Assembly (NCBI GenBank): GCA_013399695.1 | Contig: VXAU01006135.1 | Span: 489,479-553,478 of the forward strand | Length of the DNA stretch: 64,000 nucleotides | Reading direction: 5' to 3' | Source: Formicarius rufipectus | Lineage: Eukaryota; Chordata; Aves; Passeriformes; Formicariidae | In this document: in pieces, positions 25,901 through 37,900 of the stretch | How positions within the stretch are numbered: position 1 is the stretch's first letter | How the letters are laid out: each line of letters starts with the position of its first letter | The notes under the pieces: model-generated | Databases searched by the model: none | The model's input: the letters and a program-made list of their open reading frames with translations, nothing else | What the model was told of the DNA's origin: nothing | Position numbers and translations under genes: made by a program

Positions 25901-28900
25901 GTGTGTTTTGAGTAACTTTTAACTATTCTTTCTGCATTATGTAAAATTTCTTACCTCTAATTATGCGTATTTATATTTAATCCATTTATTTGTGTTCAGT
26001 TGTTCCAATCAGGAAAGTTCACTCACTGACCATCACTTGGGCACTTCCCCCACAAGAACAGTATTACAGGTATGCTGGTGCTGCATTTTACTTCTGCCAT
26101 ATTTATGCTGTGAATAAGTTACAGACTTTCCCAACAAACCAGAGACTCTCATTAACTTGTGTAACAGATTACTTTGGTTCAGCAAGGGGGGGCTTTTGAA
26201 AAAATTAATTAAACTGCTGCAAATACTGTTCCTTTAACAGAGTGGAATTTGTACATGGCTGATTTTAATGTAATTTCTCACTGACTCAGATCAGTCATCA
26301 TGTTCTGAACTCCCACATTTTTAGCTTATTATCCTAGTGCTACCTGAAAATGCAAAACTTGCTATGAAGAAAGAGGCAGTGTATATTTTAGTCATTAGCC
26401 TGGTGGTTTGAATTCATTCTGTGCAATGTGTTACCTCCTGGCATCTAATCTCCTTCAAACTTTCTTTTAGGGTGAAACCTCTTCATTACATTTCCTGGCT
26501 GGTGGGACATGAAGGCAAAGGCAGTGTTCTTTCTTTCCTGAGGAAAAAGTATGTGTTTTTTAAGAATGGTCACAAATGCTTTGCTATCATTAAAATACAG
26601 ATAAGCTTTATTTTGTGTATATATATTTTCTGTAGATAGAAAAGCAGCATTTTGGATCAGTGTTTTGTCGTGGTATTCTGTAAGTTGATGATAGACCCAA
26701 GTGAAAAATAAATGAGTTTTTGTCTGTTAACTGTAGATCAGCAGTATCTGTGACTGATCTTTGAGATCTCCAAAAGGCAACTTAGCTTTCCCACAGGTTT
26801 TCTTAAACCCTCTATGCTGAGGTTCACATCTTGGTGCTGGAAAACCTTTGTGTAAATGGATTGAAAACCACTGAAGTAAAGCTATGATAATGCTACTTGT
26901 AACTAAGCTCAAATAAAGCTGAAATGGGTCATTAATAAGTGCTTTTAATTCTTCTGTAGATTTTGGGCCCTTGCATTATATGGAGGAAATGGAGAGACAG
27001 GTTTTGAACAGAACTCCACTTACTCCATCTTCAGCATCTCTGTGACCTTGACTGATGAAGGTTACAAGCACTTCTACGAGGTGTGTTCTGCTGCATCCTG
27101 ATTTGATTTTCTCACTGATCCCCTAGTGTGTGGGCCAATGAATCACTTCCTTTCTGTCTGCAGGTGGCCCATGTTGTATTTCAGTATGTGAAGATGCTGC
27201 AGAAAAGAGGGCCAGATAAAAGGCAAGTGTTTGCCACTCCATCAGGTATTTGTGACTTTGTCCTTCTCAATTAGTCTGTTACTTGTAGTATTTGCATTTT
27301 TGTAGAGTTCCTAGAGCATAAACATCAGTAGTAAAGCTTGGCCTTGCGGAAAGTATGTCAGTTTTAAAGTTTAAAAAGGAACCTTCTAAATGTTTCTGCT
27401 TATTTCTTGGTACCTTGGCTTGTTGTGACCTGATTTCTAGTGTTAGTAAGCTGAAGTGGTGCAGATGTTAGGTGCAGTTCGGTGTTTGTTTTTAGATTTG
27501 TTGAGCCAGATTTGTGGAAATCAGGACTGTGGTGTTTTCATGTTAGTCTGTGTTAGTTTGGGATCATATTTTGACTCTTTATAGTTAAGTTTCTTCCTCT
27601 TTGAAAAATAGCAGAACTTTCTGCCAGTTGAGAAAGGCCATTTTGGATGGAAGGAAAGTACATCTAGTACTGGCTTCTGTGTCTGATAACTGGATGAATC
27701 ACTGAACTCACCCTTTAATAACTTTCCTAGAAGATGGCTTTTGTTCAGATTCTTGATAAATGTTGTGGAATAATGGAGAAAATCCACTTTTGGTCTCTTC
27801 TTCCTCCTTTGCAGAGTATGGGAAGAAATACAGAAGATTGAAGCTAATGAATTTCACTACCAGGAACAGGTATTTATCCTGTTCTATGTTGCCATAGGTG
27901 AACCATGAGAAGTATTTCTGTTTTAATTTTGAAACACAGTGTCAAAGTTCTATTTAACCAGAAATAGGTTGTGCGCTTAATGAGGCTGTATTTTGCTGAA
28001 ATAATGTGCCTTGTAGACAGAGAAATATTGTGACTTTTTTCCTAACAGAATTAAGTATCGCTTTTTCATTCCCTACCTGCTAGGTAGGCTCCTTCTCAGC
28101 TTTAGCCATTAGGCCCTAGTATGTGAAGTTCTGTGCCCATTAATAGTGCTCTGCAAATTGTTTGGGGGTTTTCAGTATTTTTTCTTAATTTCACTTTTTT
28201 TAAGCTGTTTTGGCACTGCTGATTTCTGGGAGAATCCATTTAGTTCAACAGGAAGTAAGAGTTGTCCAAAAGAATAATGATCACAGAGACATGGGTTCGG
28301 GATAAACAGTGCCCCAGGAGAGGGTTTAATGTTTCCTGAAGTGTGCAGCATCTTAAGAAACTCTTGGTCATTTTCCCCCGTGTTTACAAGGCATAGACGT
28401 GTCAAGCTGCCCTCTTTTCAGGCAGTCTGTGGTCTGTGTCTGACCCTCAGTCTTTGCAGTGTGAGGGTGGCTGGTGCAAAAATCCCCAAAGCACTCAGCA
28501 TGAAGCTGAGCAGCCTTAGTCCCTCAGGCAGCCTTATGTATTCCATGTCCAAATACTGGGGCCTCTTCCTCCTCCCACTGGGCATCACTTTGTCCATACC
28601 AGACACAGGACTTTCTGCTCTCTGATATAAATCTCCTACATCTGACTGAGAGCCACAGTTGAGAGAAATAAAATTGATAGAGGAACTAGAAAGTTGCAAA
28701 GAAATGGCTGCAGGTGGAAGGCTAGTGTTCCATCCAGTTGATTTAGTTCCTTTTGGAGAGATGTGCAGTGAGAGGCAACAAAAACACAGGGTAGCTCTCA
28801 GAAATGCAAAGAAATTATCCATTGAGCTGTGATCAGATACTCATGCAGCAGCAGCATTTCCTTGCTTTGCACTTTGCAGGCTCCAGATCACTTTACATCT

Positions 28901-31900
28901 TGAATTGCAGGACTCTGCTTGTGTTCCCTGGAGGCAGGGAGTGCATTCTGCTGGTCTCTGACCTAGTAAATTCCATGACTGTAAGCTGCTTAGTCAGGGT
29001 TTTTCCTACAGAGATGATGTGTCTGATGTTTCAGGATTCTCAGAGGAGACAGGGTATCAGATACAGTTGGGAAATATATTTAATAACTGAAACTAAATGC
29101 CATAATAAGCACAGCATCCAACTCCTGCTCAGCATACCCAACTAGTCAAGCTTGTGTCAGAACAGAAAATTGATATTTTGGTTTTCTAATTGTGTGACAA
29201 ATAGCTTTATTTATTTGCTTACAGACAGATCCTGTTGACTATGTGGAAAGCCTTTGTGAAAACATGCAGTTATTTCAGAAGGAGGATTTTCTGACAGGAG
29301 ACCAGCTCTTGTTTGAATACAAGCCTGAGGTAAATATGCTTTGAAGTCTGATTAAATGTTTTGATGTAAGGAAAACATGGGCATACTGTATATTATAGGG
29401 ATGTATACAGGCAATTGTAATTAATCATTACATGTTCTGCATTAATTGAAACACTTTTTGTATTCAGAAAGCAATTCTCCTTTTTTGTAAGCTTGGTGTG
29501 TCTTGTTCTGACTGAGAAGTCCCTGCTGGGTCAGGCAGAGCCAGAGCTGCATTTGAAGTGCAATACTGTCTTGAACTTTCAGATCATTGCTGCTGCCCTG
29601 GAGCAGCTCAGCCCTCAGAGAGCCAACCTGGTTTTGCTGTCTGCTGCCAATGAAGGCCAGTGCCACCTGAAAGAGAAGTGGTTTGGAACACAGTACAGCA
29701 TGGAAGGTAAAAGAACAGCAGAAACTCAGATAGTGTCTGGTTCAGGCAGTAGAGATAGTAAAAGGATGACAACATAAAATACAAGTGCATGGGAGCAGGG
29801 GAATGAATCCTCAGTGCTTTACTGAGCTCACCATTACTCAGATACTCTGTGCTACTCAGGAAGTGTTCTTTGGTGGCAGTAGATTCCCACTCCCTGGTTT
29901 GCAGCTGTTTTAGGAGGTCCCAACCAGCCCTCCAAGCCCTCCACTTGGCTGCCACTGAGGTCCTGAAAAGGAGAACAGCAATAGTGAAGCCCAGGGTGTG
30001 GTGGGAGCTGGGTTACTAATGCAGGCAGGCTTGGTTTGCTTTTTGATAGGGCTGCTTCAGTCCTGCTCCAGAAGGTCTTGTAGGAATGGATTTAGTGTCA
30101 TGATGAACCTGGTGACATTAAGAATCTCCCATCTACAGCAAATCTTGTTGAACTGAATGCATTTCTTGTTTTTAATAGATATTGACAAGTACTGGAGTGA
30201 TTTATGGGCCAGTGACTTCGAGTTAAATCAGGATTTACACCTTCCAGAAGAAAACAAATACATAGGTAAGGCACCTGAGCATGAGTGAAATCTTCTCCAG
30301 TAATTTATTTCAGAATTTGTTGTGGTTTACAAACAATTTCCACCTGAACATCAACCTAGTTTTGCAAATTAAACCAACATGAACACTGTTGTCCTGGATT
30401 TTACTTAGTGTTCTTTTCTTTATAAGCTTGAGAACTGAATTTTTCTAAGGTATAAACTTACAGATCGAATATCCGTAACATCAGGCCTCACAAAGTCAGT
30501 GAGAGTTAACACAGAGCTCTGGATACCTTAGAAGAGCAGTTTTATTTCCTAAATCCTGCTGGTTTTGAAAGCATCTAAATACCATGTGGCTTTGTTGCCA
30601 AAACCAAATGAAATGAAAGGCTGAACTTGTGTCCCGGATGGAATTCAGTGTCACCACTCCTGCACTGCTTCTGGGTCACCAGTCTGGTGTGGAATTGAAA
30701 AACAAATGGAAAAGAATGCATTATCAAAAATAATGTAGAAAACTGGAGGGGTAAAATGTGGGGGTTTGGTGATTTTGAAGACTTTGGTGCGTTTTACCTT
30801 GTTGTATCTGTGAAACCCACTGACTCACTTGGTTTGGTTTTTGTTTTTGTTAGCCACCGACTTTGCTTTGAAAGTTGCTGACTGCCCCGAGACAGAATAT
30901 CCAGTCAAAACACTGAGCACACAGCAAGGCTGCCTCTGGTACAGGAAGGATGATAAATTCAAGATCCCAAAAGGTAAATGCCTGAGGGCTTTCTGAACAG
31001 CAGGTCCCTGTTTTTAGCAGCTGAAATTGATTTGAAGGCAAATAACCTGTGGTGTAATGTTCGCCATTTAAACTAAGTGCTTGCTGTCAGCTCTCCATGG
31101 TCCTTTTGATATGTTTATGAGCTACAATAAAAGAGAAGCAGGTAAACTACCGCAACAAAGAAACGTGCTGATACCTCTGGCTGAAAAGTGGAATCTCTGA
31201 AATACACTGACTGTGAGCAGGGGTGGGCAGACAGAATGTGATACTGAGACAAGGGCTTGGGAAGGAGGAAACACATTAAAATAAATGTAATATAAAAATA
31301 CAGCCTGGATATGAGAGAAATGTGTAGAATCTATTGCTGCTTTCAAGCAGAAGGTCACAATTTTTAGTGTCTCTTAAACAGAAGTTTTTTGGAGTTCTTT
31401 CTGTTGGTCATGCCATGTGAGTTAGTGTTCCTCAAAGCACAGCTTTGGTTTCTAATATTTGGTATTTTTAAGGGAAGATTTGTGGAGTGAGAAAGAGAAG
31501 ATGTTTAATGATGACTTAATACAAGACAAGAAACATTCATATAGCTGGATGACCATTTTAATTTTCAGATTGTGACCAGAGAACAGCTTGATGGAATTGT
31601 ATTTGACTTTGACTTTAGAAAGCTGTCCCTTCTTCTCCAATTGCTCATCAAAGTTTCTTTTTGCACCCCAGGTTATGTTCGATTCCATCTGATCTCTCCG
31701 CTGATACAACAGTCTGCAGAGAAGTGAGGATTGTGTTTTTATGCTTATCTTGCTGAGTAACTAAATTACCATACCTAGTGAAAAGCCATGAAGAGACATT
31801 AATTTTAAGCAGGAATAGAATAAGGTGTCCTTTTCTCGTGTTCTTACACTTTCCTTGTGGTTTGACTTGCAGTTTGATGGTCTCAGGCTGGCATTGCCAT

Positions 31901-34900
31901 TTGGAACCAATTTTAGAGCCCTTTTGCTACAAGCCTGCCCAGACCTGCCTAACTCATGTTTTGGGAAAGCCTTTATAAATCTTTGAATTGGAATCCAGGC
32001 AATAGCAAAAACCTGGAAGCTGGGACTGCAATTTCCATATTGTGTAACCTGATTTGCTCTAGATTAGTAATATTTTTAATCTTGAGAGATCAAAAAAAAC
32101 CATCTCATTACTCAAGTCTTCAGCATTACTGAGTCCCTCTGCCCCCCATTTCTTTTCACAGAGTATAATAATTTCATTTTCCGTGCTTATTCAGTGTTTT
32201 GAGCACGTTACAGTGTGCATTCTTACCTTGAAGAAATCTTAAATCTTGTTAAGCTGGAATTTTACACATTGCAAAAGAACAGTTGAATGTCCAAATAATT
32301 TTTGAGTAGTGTTGTGTGCTTTCTGGACAAAGGGAAACCTGCATTCCGTGTTTCTGGGTTTGTTGAAAACATCTTTGAATCGCATTTTACTCAAGTATCC
32401 ATTTCTGTTGAAGAACTCACTGTGTGTACCATCAGACTCCTTGGGCTTGGCTTCTATCTTTATTCCATGCTTTTTTTTCCTTTCTTTTTAACCTTGTGCT
32501 CTCTTCTTCCTCCAGCATAGTTTTGTTTGATACATTTGTAAACATCCTTTCCCACAACCTCGGTGAACCAGCTTACGAAGCAGACGTGGCTCAGTTGGAA
32601 TACAAGCTGGTGGCTGGGGAATATGGCTTAGTGATCCGGGTGAAAGGCTTCAACCACAAACTACCTGTGAGTTCTGCTCTGCTTCTCAATACTTCTGTGC
32701 CTTCTGCTTTGCAATGTAGGTATTTTTTCTTCTAGCAGGCAGCTGGAGCTTTGGATGTTTACATGGGGTGTTTGAAGTAGTAAGATTTGTGTCTCTGTTC
32801 AGACACGTAGCAAATGTGCTGCCTTTCCTTGTGCTTACGTGTACAAATTTGTAGTTCTGTGCACTTGACACAAGCTCAAATTACTAAATTACTGAAGATA
32901 AATCTTCCTTTAATTAATAACTGTGTTTCCATTAAGACTTAAGCAGCTTTTTCTGTAAAAAGAGCTTTGAGTCTCCCATGTCCATAGAGAGTGTTAGAGC
33001 CTCTCCGTCTATAAGCTGTGGTTGTTTGTACAGTGTGAGAAGGGTGTCTGAAAACTGGTTTTGTTTTCAATTTGCCATTGGAGATCTGGCTTCTGAACAC
33101 ACCCATTTTGGGTGCAGATTTTCTTTGGTGGCTTGCTAAGAGGATTGGGGGATCCCTGTTCCCATTCCCTAAATGTGTAACACCTGGCAGGCACAAACAG
33201 AGAGGATGTGGCTGTTGAGAGGAGACAACCACCAACTTCCATTGCAAGAGCTTGACTGCAGCTTTAGTAAGACAGTTGTCTGTCAGACCAGTTAATGTGA
33301 GGTTTAACAGAAAAAGCCAAATATGCAAAGAGCAGGGTCTGAATGTTCAGTTTTCCAACCCTGACTGTGTCTCTGTTGTGGTGTCACTCTGCTGGTCAGC
33401 TGTCAAAGGGAAAACTGGAATATTGAATCCAGAAATGTTCAAGTTGCAGGCTATGTTTGCTCCAATAGAATGTGGAAACTACTATTGATTTGGGATATTG
33501 AGCTTATTCATGGTGTAAAAATGCTGTCCTTCTGACAGTGTCATTTGGGATAGAATTGTGAAGAACAGGTGACAGAATTGAGGAATGTGCTTTAGCAAAC
33601 ATTGCATGTCTCTCATGTTGACCAGATAAGGATGATTTTATATTATTACATGGGATTAAGTTGAAACTGGTTCCTGACAACAAAACAAAACCCCTCAACT
33701 TAAAACTCTTTCTTTTACAGCTTCTGTTTCAGCTCATCATTGATTACTTGTCCGACTTCAGCTTCACTCCAGCAGTTTTTGAAATGATAACAGAGCAACT
33801 GAAGAAAACATACTTCAACATCCTCATCAAACCCGAGACTCTGGCCAAGTGAGTTCTGGGGGAGGGCAAGCAGTGGCAGCACAGCAAGTGTTGAGGTTGA
33901 GGCTGAAGAGCTGAGGGATCCCTGCTCTGTGCTCACTTGTTCCAGGGCTGCCTCGTAGCTCCAGCAGCTCTACAAGCAGCATATCAGCCATGGGGGTGGG
34001 GTTGGACCCCCAAGGTGGTCACTGTTGTGCAGTGACCTGTAGCCAGGGGCGGGTGCTGGGGCGAGGGCGCAGTCAACCCCTGGGCTCCTGGGGATGCAGG
34101 GCAGAAGTGAGAAAAGGGATCTTTGGCATCAAGCAACCCTCAGTGCCCCGTGGTTCTGTGCCCTCACTGCCCTGCAGGGATGTGCGTCTGCTGATCCTGG
34201 AGCACGGCCGCTGGTCCATGATCGACAAGTACCAGACGCTCATGAACGGCCTGTCCATCGATGCGCTCTCCAACTTCGTCAGGGCTTTCAAGTCCCAGCT
34301 CTTTGTGGAGGGGCTCGTGCAGGGCAACTTCACGAGCAGGGTAAGTACAGCCTTGGCAGCTGCTCTGCACTCCCTGCTGCTTAAAATGTCCTTTGACACA
34401 CTCCCCTCAGCTGGTTGCTGCTTCTGTACTGGCATTCTGGAGTCTTGTGGGGACGGGGCAACTTCACCTCTAACACCTCAGGAGTGTTCATATGGATGGG
34501 CCACTGGGCAGTCCACAGTTGCCAGCTTGAAAGGAAGTTTCCAGGAATTTGGGGTTAAACTGTGGAGGCGGAAATACAGTAGATGTGTGCCTGTAATCTG
34601 TTTCTCCTTTTGCCACCATTTTTTGTGTTGTTCAGTGTATTGATGTGTATGATACTGAGAAATTTCTGCAGTGGTGCCACTGGAGAAGGCTTCCCTCAAA
34701 GCACATTTATCCTGGAAATTGGATTGCCTGCATGGTTTGGTCAAACCTCACTGAGTTCAGTCATCTTCAGTCTTGACCTGCAGTGTTCAGTGAATACCCC
34801 GGGCCTGGGGCACAAGTGGCTCTGTCAGGCTTTATGGAACTGGGTGGAATGGATGGGGCTTAGCCTGTATCCAGTGTCATTGTGTGCCTGTGTGTGGCAT

Positions 34901-37900
34901 GGCAGAGAAACCTGCATTTATAATTTGTTCCGGCTGGAGTTGTTTGTCCTTGAACTGTTTAAAGGCTCCTAAAGAAAATGTGTCGATGTCTTCTGGGAGT
35001 TCACACTCTTGTGCTTCCTGCCAGAGCTCCAGGTTCATGCACCAGACAGGGTTTATCCCCTCCTGTGTCCACCCTTTGCTGTTGGGATGGCTGGTGCTAT
35101 TTCTTTGTCTCATGCCCTTTTCTCCTGGTGATGTTGCAGTGCAAAAAGCAGTGTGGAGGCTCTTTTGTCTCTGCAGGGTGGGCAGGGGAGTCTGGAGGGG
35201 CCTGGGACAAGGTGAGGGCAGGGATGCAGGTGGCACAACAGAGCTCAGCTGTTCTTTGGGGGTCACACTCAAGTGCTGCACTGGGGTGTGGTTGTGAGTT
35301 GGGGTAATGATTCTCTTCTAAACAAAAGTTATGTTTTTTTTCCTTTCTAACCCAGGAAGCAAAGGATTTTCTGAATTACGTTGTTCAGTGAGTATCTCTT
35401 GACTTTTGAATTGCTTATTATGTGTAAACTATAATGAAGTTAGGATTCCTTTCTGGAGGAGGGATTCAGAGTGGGAGTGATGCAGAAATTCCCTTCTTCC
35501 CTCCAGTGTTTGTGGGAGGTGATTGTTGGTCATGGCAGTTTCAGCAGACAGTTCTGCCTTGGGAAAGGGGAAAGTAAGGTCAGGCTGAGTGTGGAAATGT
35601 CTGAGTGTTGCACTGGTTTTGGCCAAGATGTGAGTGGCTGTTTGAAACTTTGCTGTTTGTGCTCCCCTCAGGAAGCTGCAGTTCTCTCCCCTGGCCCATC
35701 CCTGCCCTGTCCAGTTCCGGGTGGTGGATCTGCCAAATACCCACCTGCTCTGTAAGGTGAAAACTCTCAACAAAGGTGATGCCAATTCTGAGGTGACAGT
35801 CTATTACCAGGTAAGGTGTGCTAGGGGTGTGCTGGCCTATTCCCTCTGGCAGGGATTTACACCTCATGTGAGCACAGGCCCTTTATCCTGAGGCTCTCAC
35901 AGTGTGAGGTTCCTTGAAACCAGCCCCTTCCCCTCCCAGTGCCAACTGCTGGGTTAGCGCCCTGCTGGCACATCCTGGTGTCCCCATCTCTGATCTCATG
36001 GACTTGGCTCAGCCCCTCCCCTCTCTCCTGAGGCCCTGTGGAAAACCAGACCTTCCCATCTGTCCCTGCTGTGAATTGTCACTCAGTGCTACAGTTCAGG
36101 CAGAGTTGTGTGCCACAGCTGTCACCTTGGCCTCAACTATGGCCTTTAAGTCCATGAAATCACCCTAAATTCCTCATTCTCTTTCTAGTCAGGTGCCAGG
36201 AACCTGAGGGAATACACCCTTATGGAGCTGCTTGTGGTAAGTTAGTGTTTGTGTCTCCTAACTCTCTTCCCTAAAAACAGTGCTTGGAGCCAAGGCCATG
36301 GGGCTGAATGTTCCCAAGGGGACAGTGTGCACCTGCTGGTACCTCTGAGTGACCCCTGAGTGTCCGGGTGGGGGTCCCCAGGCTGCTGCAGGGATGGGCT
36401 GTTCTCTGAGCTACAGACCCACCAGAGGGACCCTCTTGGTGCTGTGGGTGTGGCTGCACAGGCAGCACTTGTTGTGCTCCATTTTTCCATGTGGAGCCCA
36501 CGAGGGGCTGCAGGGGAGGGTCACTTGTGCTGTAACACTGTGCTCTTTCAGATGCACATGGAGGAGCCGTGCTTTGATTTCCTGAGGACCAAGCAGACCC
36601 TGGGGTGAGTTCACTGGGCAGGAATGCCACTGCCCCTCCTCCTCCACTCCTGCTATTGGTGTTCCCTAGGATTTTAATTTCCCTCTGGAAATCCTTCCTG
36701 CACAGTGGTTAATTCCTGAATTATTGTAATGGAAACAGCAACATAAACACCTAAAACCAAGACCATGCATCAATACAAGCTGCAAGCCAAGTTGCTTTTG
36801 GTTCCCCATTACCAGTGTGTTAACTCAGAAATTATTCAGCATAAAGTTGTTCCTTCCACTTCCACAATTGGCTTCCCCTTCCCCAGGGCTGTTTTCACAG
36901 CAGCTCTGTGAAAGAAGTCTCTCCTGCAACCTCAGGAAACTGGAACAGGCTTTTCACAGTTATAGGTCTGTCACTCTGGTTGAATTAGTTTGCAGGAACA
37001 TAAGTACTCTGCCAAGCTTAAAAGGGTTTCCTAAAGATGGGAAAACGCTCAAGTGCTACAATGCAGAAAATTTACATCTGAGATTTTTCAACTTACAGCT
37101 TATCCTGTAAATGAAAGGTTAATCTTGCTTATGGAATGACTATTGTCTTGTCCTTTTTTCAAGCTACCACGTGTACCCCACCTGCAGGAACACTTCTGGA
37201 ATCCTCGGCTTCTCTGTCACAGTAGCAACCCAGGCTACTAAATACAAGTAAGTGCTGTGTGGTGAATGTTCATCAGCACTGCCAGCCCTGGGAGGCACCT
37301 GAGCACCTGCTCCCATGCCAGAGTTCACACCTGTTTCAGGCCACGAGGGTTTATTGAATTTCATGAGGGGAGTTAGGTTGGAGCTCAAAGGGAATGTCAG
37401 AAGGGACACCAGGTTTTCTCAGCTATGTGAGCCTTTCAGGAGACAAGGGAAGAGAATCTGTCCCAAACTTTCCCTCACCATTTGGGGGCTGTTCTGCTGC
37501 TTTATCCCCCAGGATTGTTCTGGATTTTTTTTTTCCTGCCTGATTTAATTATTTAACTCTCTTCTAGTTCTGAATTGGTTGACAGGAAAATAGAGGAGTT
37601 TCTTTCTTGCTTTGAAGAGAAAATCAAGCATTTAACTGAAGAGGCTTTTAACACCCAGGTAAAACTTCATCTTGAAAAGCTCTTCTTTGAACTTGCAAGA
37701 TTCAGTTACAGCTATTTGGTGGTTTTCTGAACAAAGGCCTCGCTTGTCAGTCCTGCCTCTTTCTGTTCTGCAGTTGTTCCCTAAACAGTTTGAAACTACA
37801 GTTAAGTTTGAAACTACTGAACTGCCTTGTTAATGTAATTTGGCTTTTCTTCCAACTGCTGTGAATATGATGGCAAATTAAGGTAGTTTTAAACCCTTTG

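Noticed and set aside
33990..34643. 217-codon continuous frame around NRDC exon 22
   Set aside because: The exon lies inside it in the correct frame, but the flanks read through intron. The acceptor CCTGCAG and donor GTAAGT define the true exon 34178-34340.
34583..35307. Several 90-137 codon frames on both strands between NRDC exons 22 and 23
   Set aside because: Intronic and GC-rich, without known domains or consistent splice sites.
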